This document shows, one piece after another, positions 43,017-50,589 of a stretch of 64,000 bases of DNA (the first letter of the stretch is position 1; every line of letters begins with the position of its first letter). The stretch is from Caulobacteraceae bacterium (lineage in GTDB: Bacteria > Pseudomonadota > Alphaproteobacteria > Caulobacterales > Caulobacteraceae): NCBI GenBank assembly GCA_003164925.1, contig PLRV01000045.1, positions 1 to 64,000 of the forward strand, given 5' to 3'. Made by a program: the position numbers and the translations under genes. A model generated the notes under the pieces. It saw only the letters and a program-made list of their open reading frames with translations. It was not told the DNA's origin and ran no database searches.

Positions 43017-43878
43017 TGTCCGAGGCCTCGCAGGGCGTCAGGCCTGCCAGAAGCGCCTCTTCACGGCGGTTGAGTTCGTGCTGGAGGACAGCCCACTTGT
43101 CGTCGCCGGCCGGAGCCGCGTCATAGACCCAGTCGTGACGGGCCAGCGCCCGCTTCCGGTGAATCAGGCCCAGTTGGACGAGGGCATGGGCGGTGCGATC
43201 GGTTTGCGCCTTCGGGCGGCCGATCAGTCGTGCAAGTTCGTCTCCCTGGATAGGGGCGTGGCCCCATGTGTGTGTCAGCACGACGGCTTCACTGGCCGGA
43301 AGCCCAGCCGCGCGTCTACACGTGAGGAAGAAACTTCGCTGCAAGAGCATGCCCAGTGTCGCGATACGCAGCGGCAACAGATCGATCCTCGTCGTCTGCT
43401 CCATCAGCTGATCGTTGATCCTGGCGAAGCTGGGCGCCGGGTTTCGGTCCTGCCGTCCGTTTTCCTCCGCGAGAAGCGCGCATGAGGTGGTCCACAGCCG
43501 CGGCAGGAGCGCGACAAGCTGCGATTGCTCGCGCCCCGAAATGCCGGCGACCATTTTCGCCGCATCCGTCTGCGCGTTCCCGACGATCGTCTGGGCCAGC
43601 GTCGCTCCCGCCGCGGAGAGGGCTATGGGCGAGCGCAGGGCGCCCCGGTCAACAAGGCTTGCCGCCAGGAGCGATTGCAACGAACGGCTCACCTGCGATT
43701 TCTCGTTGCCCAGTATTTCAACCAGGCTCGTCATGGTCAGCGGGCCGAAAAGATGCAGTTCCACTAGGATGCGCGCTTCGAGATCGCTGAGCCTAGCGAC
43801 GCGTCCCTCCCCCCTTCGCGCCATTTTGCGCAGGGCTGAAGCCATCTGAGGCAGCAGGATGCTGGCGCGGCGGGACAT
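42970..43878 (-). CDS. Tandem MarR-type regulator (two fused winged helices)
   Basis: A 302-residue cytoplasmic regulator containing two MarR-like domains in one chain. Domain 1, about residues 25-130, has LVELHLFGPLTMTSLVEIL, then NEKSQVSRSLQSLLAASLV. Domain 2, about 175-290, has GHAPIQGDELARLIGRPKAQ, then TDRTAHALVQLGLIHRK. Ordinary MarR proteins are about 150 residues and dimerise; a fused tandem would be a built-in dimer. It is 56 bases downstream of the flavoprotein gene on the same strand. It likely controls the aromatic oxidation cluster. Confidence 0.78.
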   Translation of the reverse strand: MSRRASILLPQMASALRKMARRGEGRVARLSDLEARILVELHLFGPLTMTSLVEILGNEKSQVSRSLQSLLAASLVDRGALRSPIALSAAGATLAQTIVGNAQTDAAKMVAGISGREQSQLVALLPRLWTTSCALLAEENGRQDRNPAPSFARINDQLMEQTTRIDLLPLRIATLGMLLQRSFFLTCRRAAGLPASEAVVLTHTWGHAPIQGDELARLIGRPKAQTDRTAHALVQLGLIHRKRALARHDWVYDAAPAGDDKWAVLQHELNRREEALLAGLTPCEASDITRILDSIHGNICSL

Positions 43879-43934
43879 GCTGGATAGGTCATGGCCAAAT
43901 ACCTGCGGACTGGCAAGCGCCCGATCCCCGCCGT

Positions 43935-45584
43935 TCAGCCCTTGGCGTCTCTGAGATGGCGCGGCCAGATGGCGTAACGGCCGGCGGACATGATGCCGTT
44001 GGGATCCACCGCGTCCTTGATCGTCTCCAGAAACTCGAGCAGGGCGTGATCGTTGTAAGAATAGGTCCCCATGATGAGGTCGTAGAAGGCCGGCGCTGTC
44101 CGGTATTCGCCCCAGCCCCGTTCGGCGGCGATCAGGACGAGTTCCCGGAACATCTCCCGGATTTTGGCGTTGACGGTTGGAGACCGGGTGACCGGCAAGG
44201 CGACTACGTACATGAAGGCCCGTTCAAACATGGACGCTGGGAACTGAACCGGCGGGTAGGGCAGCTTGTATTTGCGCGCGATCGTGGCGAAGACATCCAT
44301 GGCCTCGATGGCGGCCTCGCCCGTCCTGGGAATGATCGGCGAGAAGAAGATATGGCCAACGACGTCCTCTCCCTCATAGGAAAGCATGGGGCCGAGGTCG
44401 AAGGTCTTCAGGGTCGGGATGCCGAGGGTGACGGCGTCGCGCATCTTCGCCAGCTCTTCCGGGGAAAGCGGCAGGGCGCGGATTTCATCCAGCTTGAATT
44501 TTGCCCCCGAGATTTCCTTCAGAGCGTCGCGGACGCAGTCCCACTGCGCCTTGATGAGTTTCTTTGGGCCGTAGAAGTTGAACTCGCAGGCCCAGAAGGG
44601 GATGCCAGCGGCCCCGGCCGCGGCGTCGAGCTTGTCCATGTCGACGCCGCCCGGATCGTTAAGGATGGCGAGGATCTTGGAATCTTTCTGCTTGGAGGCG
44701 CCGCCGCCGGGACCGCCGTCGCCGGACGTGCCGGTGGTGGGACTCGACAGATTCCACAGCCCCTGCACAATCTTGCTCTGCTCGAGGCGGCCGATGGCGT
44801 CGACGAGGGGGATGATGTCCCGGAACCTGGGGATGGTGACGACGCCAGTGGTGTGGTTCTCGGGCGCAGGCATGAGCCAGAAGCCCATCTTGGTCACGAC
44901 GCCGTAATTCGATTGCTTGAACAGCCCGTCGATGCGCGGACCGAAGCCTGGCTTGAACTGCTGCCAGGTCTTGGCGCCCGGCAGGGCGCCCATGCCGGTG
45001 CGCATCATCCTTCCGTTGGGCAGGACCACCTCGATGCCGCACTGGGCGTCGAAATGGCTGCGGTAGGTCGCCAGGGTGTAGCCGAGGCCGCCGTCCAGCG
45101 CATTGCCCAGCAGACTGCCCCAGCCCGGACCCGCGCAGTCGATCCAGAGCTTCAGGCCCTTTTCCTGTATGTATTTGTGCAGGTCGAAATAGCTGACGCC
45201 CGGCTCCACCACGACATAGCCGTTTCGTTCGTCGATCTCGACTATCCTGTTCATCCGCTTCAGGTCGAAAACCACGCTGCCGGCGAAGGCTGGGGCGGCC
45301 CCCCCGTAGCCCAGATTCTTGCCCGTGGAGATCGGATAGATGGGAATGCGATACTGGTTGGCGATTTTGACTAGCTCGACTACCTGGTCGGCGTTGTCCG
45401 GCGCCACCGCTGCGGAAGCGGTGCGCTCATCCGCTTCGCCCCACATCAGCGAGTAGGAGTCGCGATAGAGCTCCAGATCCTCGTCGGTGGTGAAGACCCA
45501 TTGATCACCGACGATGCCCGCGAACGCTTTGAGGGCGGCGGTGAAATCAGCCTGACTAACATTTTGCGGTAGTTTCATGGTCAT
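43935..45584 (-). CDS. FAD oxidase of the PCMH/vanillyl-alcohol-oxidase family
   Basis: Flavoprotein subunit of a 4-alkylphenol hydroxylase (p-cresol methylhydroxylase, 4-ethylphenol or eugenol hydroxylase type), 549 residues. The FAD_binding_4 PP-loop region IPIYPISTGKNLGYGGAAPA is at about 99-118. The VAO-type substrate domain follows to the end, with GWGEYRTAP, a feature of this family, near 495. The cytochrome c encoded two genes upstream would accept its electrons. The ATG at 45584 is supported by the ATGA overlap with the upstream stop. The exact phenolic substrate cannot be read from sequence. Confidence 0.85.
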   Translation of the reverse strand: MTMKLPQNVSQADFTAALKAFAGIVGDQWVFTTDEDLELYRDSYSLMWGEADERTASAAVAPDNADQVVELVKIANQYRIPIYPISTGKNLGYGGAAPAFAGSVVFDLKRMNRIVEIDERNGYVVVEPGVSYFDLHKYIQEKGLKLWIDCAGPGWGSLLGNALDGGLGYTLATYRSHFDAQCGIEVVLPNGRMMRTGMGALPGAKTWQQFKPGFGPRIDGLFKQSNYGVVTKMGFWLMPAPENHTTGVVTIPRFRDIIPLVDAIGRLEQSKIVQGLWNLSSPTTGTSGDGGPGGGASKQKDSKILAILNDPGGVDMDKLDAAAGAAGIPFWACEFNFYGPKKLIKAQWDCVRDALKEISGAKFKLDEIRALPLSPEELAKMRDAVTLGIPTLKTFDLGPMLSYEGEDVVGHIFFSPIIPRTGEAAIEAMDVFATIARKYKLPYPPVQFPASMFERAFMYVVALPVTRSPTVNAKIREMFRELVLIAAERGWGEYRTAPAFYDLIMGTYSYNDHALLEFLETIKDAVDPNGIMSAGRYAIWPRHLRDAKG

Positions 45585-46126
45585 ACGTCCCGGCGGCCCT
45601 GGCGGAATTGAGGGCCGGCGGATCTCCGCATGACCCAGGCGTGCAGAAGTCCGTCCGCCCGCGACGGTCGATAGGCGCGGGCAAGGGACGGCGGACTGGC
45701 GGCGGGATGCGTTCCGCCAAGAAATGCAGCCAAATCCTGCAGGCAAGCCTCGCCCGGGCCGCTGGCGCATCGCTGACTCCGCCCTGTCAGGCGAAAGCCC
45801 TGATCCCAGGCGATCCGCTCCAGACAGAACAGCGTGGCTCCGGAACTGAGGCCGACGACGGCCTGGCTTTTTTCCAGCACGCGCTGCAATCCGGCGAGGT
45901 CGGCCGCCTCGAGCCGGATTCGGACGACGGGTAGCGCCCGCCCGCCCGCCTCGACGAGCGCCGCCATCTGACGGGGCGTCTCAAAGCTTTCATCGATGAA
46001 CAGCGTGTCGATCGATCGCCCTTCGCGGGTGCGTCCTGGGGCCTGCCCATAGGCGCCGAAGCCGGCGGCGCAGGCCACCGAGCCGAAGGCTAGGCCGGCG
46101 CCGACTGCCGTCCGTCTCGTCAACAT
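45581..46126 (-). CDS. Tat-exported protein of unknown function in PCMH cluster
   Basis: A 181-residue protein with a twin-arginine signal (MLTRRTAVGAGLAFGSVACA) and no recognised domain. It has Cys pairs in the second half (LFCLER, then QRCASGPGEACLQDL). It is coupled by a 4-base overlap to the flavoprotein gene and lies 27 bases after the cytochrome c gene. A periplasmic role in assembling or supporting the hydroxylase is inferred from position only. Confidence 0.7.
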   Translation of the reverse strand: MLTRRTAVGAGLAFGSVACAAGFGAYGQAPGRTREGRSIDTLFIDESFETPRQMAALVEAGGRALPVVRIRLEAADLAGLQRVLEKSQAVVGLSSGATLFCLERIAWDQGFRLTGRSQRCASGPGEACLQDLAAFLGGTHPAASPPSLARAYRPSRADGLLHAWVMRRSAGPQFRQGRRDV

Positions 46127-46153
46127 TTGCGCCTACCTCCCCAATGGCACTGT

Positions 46154-46570
46154 TCAGGGCCGTTTTGTCGTTTGATCCGCCCGCCCCTGCCCATGCGCAA
46201 GGTAGTCAGCCACCAGCGCCAGTTCGGCGTCGCTGATCTCCGTCTTGCGGAAGGAGGGCATGAACGAAATGCCATGCCGGACCACCACCTTTACATAAGC
46301 AGGGGGCAGGCTGCTCCTCTGTTCCAGGATGGCGGGGAGGCTGCCCTGGTACTTCCGCTGCAGCGCCATGCTGCCCGGCCCCTCAGCGGTGCTGTGGCAA
46401 TCGCTGCACCATTTGTAGAAGACCATCCTGCCTGCGGACCGATCGGGCCCCGCCGGAGGCGCGGCGTTGAGCGAGGGGAGCGTCTGCGACAGCGCGGGGC
46501 CGCCCAGCGACATGGCCAGGAGGGCGCAGGCCGCAGCAAAGCGCAAACGCCCGATTTGAAAACCGTCCAT
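46154..46570 (-). CDS. Class I cytochrome c, probable PCMH electron-acceptor subunit
   Basis: A 138-residue exported c-type cytochrome with a signal peptide (FAAACALLAMSLGGPALSQ), heme-binding WCSDCH at 54-59, and a distal Met in SFMPSF (M104). The start at 46570 has AGGGAGGGG immediately upstream; the frame is open earlier but without a signal. It lies on the same strand as the Tat protein and flavoprotein, giving the order cytochrome, Tat protein, flavoprotein, regulator. It is likely the small subunit that takes electrons from the flavoprotein. Confidence 0.87.
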   Translation of the reverse strand: MDGFQIGRLRFAAACALLAMSLGGPALSQTLPSLNAAPPAGPDRSAGRMVFYKWCSDCHSTAEGPGSMALQRKYQGSLPAILEQRSSLPPAYVKVVVRHGISFMPSFRKTEISDAELALVADYLAHGQGRADQTTKRP

Positions 46571-46718
46571 TCCCCTCCCTCTGCACCGATCAGGCTTTGG
46601 GGCCCCGGCGCCCCGAAGAAATATGTGAAATACAATGATAACTGCACAAGTCAACTAATGGGACACAGGCCGATCCGGCGGCGCTCGCTTACCGGAGGGG
46701 CGACCTCGGCCGAAGCCC

Positions 46719-47141
46719 TCAATCCTTCCCCGGCTTGCCCCGCAGCAACTTCACCCCACTGCGCCGTGTTTTGCCCTCCAGCCGCCGCAGCTTGGAGGCG
46801 TAGGTCGGCTTGGTCGCCCGGCGCAGGCGGGGGCGTATGCCGGCCTGCCGGATCAGGGCCAGCAGGCGCCGGACAGCATCCTGCCGGTTCAACTCCTGCG
46901 ACCGGTGGCCCTGGGAGAACAGGATGAGGACGCCGTCCTGGGTCAGGCGCGTCCCGGCCAGCCGCTCCAGCCGGTCTCGCACATCCTCAGAAAGGGAAGC
47001 CGAGCCGCGCACATCGAACCTGAGCTCGATCGCGGTGGAAGTCTTATTCACGTGCTGGCCGCCGGGCCCCGACGCGCGCGCCGCGCGGAACAGCAGCTCC
47101 TCGTCATCAATCCACAGCCCGGGCGCGACCTGGATCTTCAC
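46719..47141 (-). CDS. arfB: Alternative ribosome-rescue factor ArfB
   Basis: Peptidyl-tRNA hydrolase that rescues stalled ribosomes. The 140-residue protein has the catalytic GGQ at 27-29 in [19 protein letters not shown] and a basic C-terminal tail (KPTYASKLRRLEGKTRRSG) that enters the mRNA channel. Both features identify ArfB/YaeJ, not RF1 or RF2. It is upstream of the cytochrome c gene on the same strand. A truncated relative lies at 42316. Confidence 0.93.
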   Translation of the reverse strand: MKIQVAPGLWIDDEELLFRAARASGPGGQHVNKTSTAIELRFDVRGSASLSEDVRDRLERLAGTRLTQDGVLILFSQGHRSQELNRQDAVRRLLALIRQAGIRPRLRRATKPTYASKLRRLEGKTRRSGVKLLRGKPGKD

Positions 47142-47182
47142 CCCGCATTCCGAACAAGGCTGCGCATGTGGCGGGCCTTAGG

Positions 47183-47575
47183 CTAAGGCCGCGCGCCGAC
47201 AGCGTGCAACTGCGCAAGCCGTTCGCGCCCGCCCGGCAGACTCAAGAGGGCCTTCAGGCGACTGGCCAGCAGCGCGCGGTAGCCGTCGCACGCTTCGTCG
47301 ATGCCGTGCTGGTCGCCTGCCCGCAAAGGATCCTCCAGGGCCTCTTCTATGTCGGATAAATCGTCGTCGTCCTGGATATTAAGATGCAGCCCCACCATCG
47401 CCTGGGCCAGATAACCCAACGCCGGATCAATCACCGCGCGAGGCGCCAGGACGTCCAGCAGGAGAAGTCCGTTGTGTCCCTCCAGTCGCCCTGAAATACC
47501 GAGAACACGGGCGGCTTCGTCGATCTTGGCGTCGTCTATCGTGACGCTCGGAACCTTTGATAGCTGTGGGCTCAT
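47183..47575 (-). CDS. Hypothetical acidic protein
   Basis: A 130-residue soluble protein with no recognised family. It has an acidic segment (NIQDDDDLSDIEEALEDPL), followed by a helical C-terminus (DACDGYRALLASRLKALLSL-like). The start at 47575 (MSPQLSKVPS) is preferred; the frame extends a further 16 residues upstream. It is 41 bases upstream of arfB on the same strand, so it may share a promoter with it. Confidence 0.6.
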   Translation of the reverse strand: MSPQLSKVPSVTIDDAKIDEAARVLGISGRLEGHNGLLLLDVLAPRAVIDPALGYLAQAMVGLHLNIQDDDDLSDIEEALEDPLRAGDQHGIDEACDGYRALLASRLKALLSLPGGRERLAQLHAVGARP

Positions 47576-47684
47576 GGGGGACTCTCGCTGACACCGGGCC
47601 AAGCCCCGCGTGTTTTCTAACAACGGTTCCCTAACCTGAAGCGGTTAGGCTCGTCGAGTTTCCCCTTCACTTGGCCCACACAGC

Positions 47685-48836
47685 ATGGTTTCCGCCGAAA
47701 GCATTCTCCCCTCGGACCTGACCCCATCGGATCGCGGGGCCTGGCGCGCGTACTGCGCCGCTACGCCACTATTGCGCAGCCCCCTGCTCGGGCCCGACTT
47801 CGCCCAGGCGGTGGCCCGGCGCAGGCCCGACGCCCGAATCTGGGTATTCCGCCGGGCGGGGCGCGCCGTGGGTTTCCTGGCCTGCCATCAGCGCCCCTCC
47901 GGCTTCGCGCGGCCAATCGGCTCGCCCTTCTCCGATTATCACGCTCTGATCACGGAGCCGGGCGTAAGGCTAGAGGGCCGTGAAGCCCTTGCGGCGGCCG
48001 GCTTGAAGGGACTACGCTTTTCAAATCTGATCGACCCCTACAGCAGCTTCGACGCCGTCGCCCAGAGCGCCAACGACGGCTACGCCATGAAGTTGGGACC
48101 CAGGGGCGCGCAGGCCTATCTGGAGGCCATTCGCACGGCCAACCCCAAGCGCGCCAAGAACTGGCGGCGGCTGGAGAACAAGCTCGAGCGGGAGGTGGGG
48201 CGGATCGCCTTCCTGATCGACGACCGCAGTCCCGAGGCCTTCGAAACGCTCGTGCGCTGGAAGCGCGAACAGCACGTGCGCACCGGACTGCACGATGTGT
48301 TTGGCGCGCCCTGGAGCCTGGGTTTGATGCGCGACCTGTTCGTGCAGCGCCAGGGGCCGTTCCAGGGCCTGATGATGACCCTGCGCGCGGGCGACCAGCT
48401 GGTGGCGGGCCATTTCGGCGTGCGGACGAATGGCCACTTCCATTCGTGGATATCCTCGATTGATCCGCAAACCGCCGCCATGGGCGCGGGCAATACCCTG
48501 CTCCTGCACGCCGTTGGGAACATGCCCGAGATCGAGCTGGAGACATTCGATATGGGGCCGGGCCACGGCCACTACAAAGAACCGTTCTGCACTACTCGCA
48601 TCGCTGCGGGGCGCGGTCTGGCCAACGCCGCGGGCGCGGCGCGCGTGGTCCAATCCGCGCAACAGGCGCTCGCCCTGGCGGCGAGCCGCTCCTCGGCGGT
48701 AGCGCGCCTGATGCGACGACTGGACCACATCGCCGCCATCGAACTGTCGATCGGCGGGCGGTTGCTGGGGGTGGCCCAAGCCTTCGTCGGCCAGAGCCGC
48801 CGCGTTCGCGCCGGCGACGCAGACGTCGACGTCTGA
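47685..48836 (+). CDS. GNAT/FemAB-like acyltransferase (CelD/BcsL family)
   Basis: A 383-residue cytoplasmic protein with the double-GNAT fold used in polysaccharide acylation. Features are FLACHQRPSGFARPIGSPFS, YHALITEPG, NPKRAKNWRRLENKLER, and the C-terminal GNAT segment RAGDQLVAGHFGVRTNGHFH to GAGNTLLLHAVGNM. Related proteins include the holdfast N-acyltransferase HfsK of Caulobacter, but assignment to that ortholog is not secure from sequence alone. The glycosyltransferase gene follows by 7 bases, so both probably modify one glycan. Confidence 0.78.
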   Translation: MVSAESILPSDLTPSDRGAWRAYCAATPLLRSPLLGPDFAQAVARRRPDARIWVFRRAGRAVGFLACHQRPSGFARPIGSPFSDYHALITEPGVRLEGREALAAAGLKGLRFSNLIDPYSSFDAVAQSANDGYAMKLGPRGAQAYLEAIRTANPKRAKNWRRLENKLEREVGRIAFLIDDRSPEAFETLVRWKREQHVRTGLHDVFGAPWSLGLMRDLFVQRQGPFQGLMMTLRAGDQLVAGHFGVRTNGHFHSWISSIDPQTAAMGAGNTLLLHAVGNMPEIELETFDMGPGHGHYKEPFCTTRIAAGRGLANAAGAARVVQSAQQALALAASRSSAVARLMRRLDHIAAIELSIGGRLLGVAQAFVGQSRRVRAGDADVDV

Positions 48837-48843
48837 GGGCCCG

Positions 48844-49776
48844 ATGACCCGCCCCCCTTTCGTTTCAGTGATCATCCCCACCCAGCGCCGCCCAGGCGCG
48901 CTCGACCGGGCGGCCAGTTCGGTGCTGCGTCAGCAAGGCGTCGACGTGAACAATCTCGAACTGGTGATCGCCGACAATGACGAGCAGCCCAGCGCGCGCG
49001 CCATGGCCGAGCGCCTGGCCGCGGACGCGCCCTTCCCTGTGCGGTATGTGCATGAGCCCAATCCCGGGGTGGCCAATGTGCGCAACGCCGCCCTGACCCA
49101 GGCCCGCGGCGCCTTGATCGCCTTCCTGGACGACGACGAGGAAGCGCCGCCCCATTGGCTGGCCGAACTGCTGGCCGTGATGGAGCGTTACGACTCCGAC
49201 GCGGTGTTCGGCCCGGTGCGCGGCCGCGCGCCGGACACCGTCCAGCAGCATCGCCAGTATCTGGAGCGCTTCTTCTCGCGCGAGGGGCCGGCCGAGACGG
49301 GTCCGATCCCCAGCTACTATGGCTGCGGCAACAGCCTGGTGCGCCGAGCCGCCCTGCCCGACCCGCATCATCCCTTCAATACCGTGCGCAACAAGACCGG
49401 CGGCGAGGATGACTTGCTGTTCGGCGGCATGCGCGATCGCGGCGCCCGCTTCGCCTGGGCCGCCCAGGCCTGGGTATGGGAAGATCCCGCCCCTGAACGC
49501 CTGACCCTGAACTACACCTTGAAGCGCGCCTTCGCCTACGGCCAGGGTCCAACCGCAGCCAGCGCGGCCAGCAAACGGACCCTTGGCGTAGTCTTCTGGA
49601 TGACCGTGGGCCTGGGACAGATGCTGGTGTTCGGCGCCCTGGCGGCCGTGAAGTGCGTGCTGCACGCGCCCGACCGCGCCTACACCCTGGACCGCGCGGC
49701 CCGCGGCATCGGCAAGCTGATTTGGTTCCCGCCGTTCAAGTTCCGTTTCTACGGCCAAGTCGCCCCTCGGCCCTGA
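48844..49776 (+). CDS. Family 2 glycosyltransferase
   Basis: A 310-residue GT-A fold glycosyltransferase. The N-terminal FVSVIIPTQRRPGALDRA leads to a DDD metal-binding motif in ALIAFLDDDEE, then GCGNSLVRRAAL and GGEDDLLFGGM. A C-terminal hydrophobic stretch (FWMTVGLGQMLVFGALAAVK) suggests membrane attachment. It is coupled to the upstream acyltransferase gene (7 bases apart). A perfect 20-base palindrome follows its stop. Confidence 0.88.
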   Translation: MTRPPFVSVIIPTQRRPGALDRAASSVLRQQGVDVNNLELVIADNDEQPSARAMAERLAADAPFPVRYVHEPNPGVANVRNAALTQARGALIAFLDDDEEAPPHWLAELLAVMERYDSDAVFGPVRGRAPDTVQQHRQYLERFFSREGPAETGPIPSYYGCGNSLVRRAALPDPHHPFNTVRNKTGGEDDLLFGGMRDRGARFAWAAQAWVWEDPAPERLTLNYTLKRAFAYGQGPTAASAASKRTLGVVFWMTVGLGQMLVFGALAAVKCVLHAPDRAYTLDRAARGIGKLIWFPPFKFRFYGQVAPRP

Positions 49777-49779
49777 CCT

Positions 49780-49799
49780 CTAGGGCCTCCAGGCCCTAG
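49780..49799. terminator. Perfect 20-base palindrome between convergent genes
   Basis: CTAGGGCCTCCAGGCCCTAG consists of 9-base arms around CC. It follows the glycosyltransferase stop by 3 bases and contains the stop codon (CTA at 49796-49798) of the convergent small gene. It probably ends transcription in both directions, although no T-run is present. Confidence 0.6.
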
Positions 49800-49918
49800 C
49801 TGGAGCCTGACGACTTGTTGGGCGTCCACTTCAGGCTGGGCGCCGAGGCGTTGGTCTTGGGCTTTTCCTTCTTCGGCTTGCGCGCTTCCTTGCCGCCTTT
49901 GTTCTTTTCCTTCGACAT
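49796..49918 (-). CDS. Small conserved basic protein (40 aa)
   Basis: A 40-residue protein starting MSKEKNKGGKEARKPKKEKP and ending in a Lys/Ser-rich tail. The Lys-rich, aromatic-poor start with a GGKEARKPKK core is a pattern I associate with short alphaproteobacterial hypothetical proteins. Function is unknown; the high positive charge suggests nucleic-acid or ribosome contact. The frame extends upstream to 50062, but only the MSKEKN start looks natural. Confidence 0.6.
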   Translation of the reverse strand: MSKEKNKGGKEARKPKKEKPKTNASAPSLKWTPNKSSGSS

Positions 49919-50125
49919 GGCGTGAACTCCAAGGGTTGTCGGCCGGCCCAAGGCGCGGATCCAGCGGGCTGTCTCTCCATAGTACACTTCCCGCCGGGGG
50001 GAAGCCCGAGGATTCGCGGTGGTCTCGCGCCCGGGGAAAACGCCGCGCTTGCCCGTCGACACAGTTTCGCCACCGGTATCGGCCCAGATAAGGTTCGGTT
50101 CAGGTTGTTGCGGAGTTGATCTCTC

Positions 50126-50491
50126 ATGCGCGCGATGGCGTTGGCGACGGCTGTCGCGCTCTTGCTCGCGGGTCCCGCCCTGGCCGACGGTCCGATCGCG
50201 ACGGCGCCCGCTTCAGGCCCCGCAGCGCCCCAGCCGACCACCCCGTCGCCGCCGCTATCGCAGCCCGCCGGGGCTTTCGCTGAGGGCCAGCCGGTCGCGA
50301 TGGGGCCCTGCGGCCCGGAAAAGGTGAAGCCCGACGGCCAGCTCGACACGGCGCCGCACGGCGAGGTCGACGCCGGTGTGGGCTCGAACGGCTATCGCAG
50401 CCTGGCCGGCGCCGTGTGCCAGCCGATCGGCCAGGACGGCTATGTGGCGGCCAGCGTCAGCGAGGCCCAGGGCAACAATCGGCGCCACTGA
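50126..50491 (+). CDS. Secreted hypothetical protein
   Basis: A 121-residue exported protein with a clear signal peptide (MALATAVALLLAGPALADG). A Pro/Ala/Thr-rich linker (about 25-50) leads to a small domain with two Cys (GPCGPEKVKPDGQLD; LAGAVCQPIGQDGYV). It has no known family. It stands alone between the convergent small gene and the histidine kinase. Confidence 0.7.
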   Translation: MRAMALATAVALLLAGPALADGPIATAPASGPAAPQPTTPSPPLSQPAGAFAEGQPVAMGPCGPEKVKPDGQLDTAPHGEVDAGVGSNGYRSLAGAVCQPIGQDGYVAASVSEAQGNNRRH

Positions 50492-50589
50492 AGGACCGAG
50501 CGGCGCATCATGGCGGGCGCTCGCGCCGAATCCGCGCGACCCGCCGGTGACATCCGGATTTCATAGTTTTTAATCGGCCGTTTTCGATT

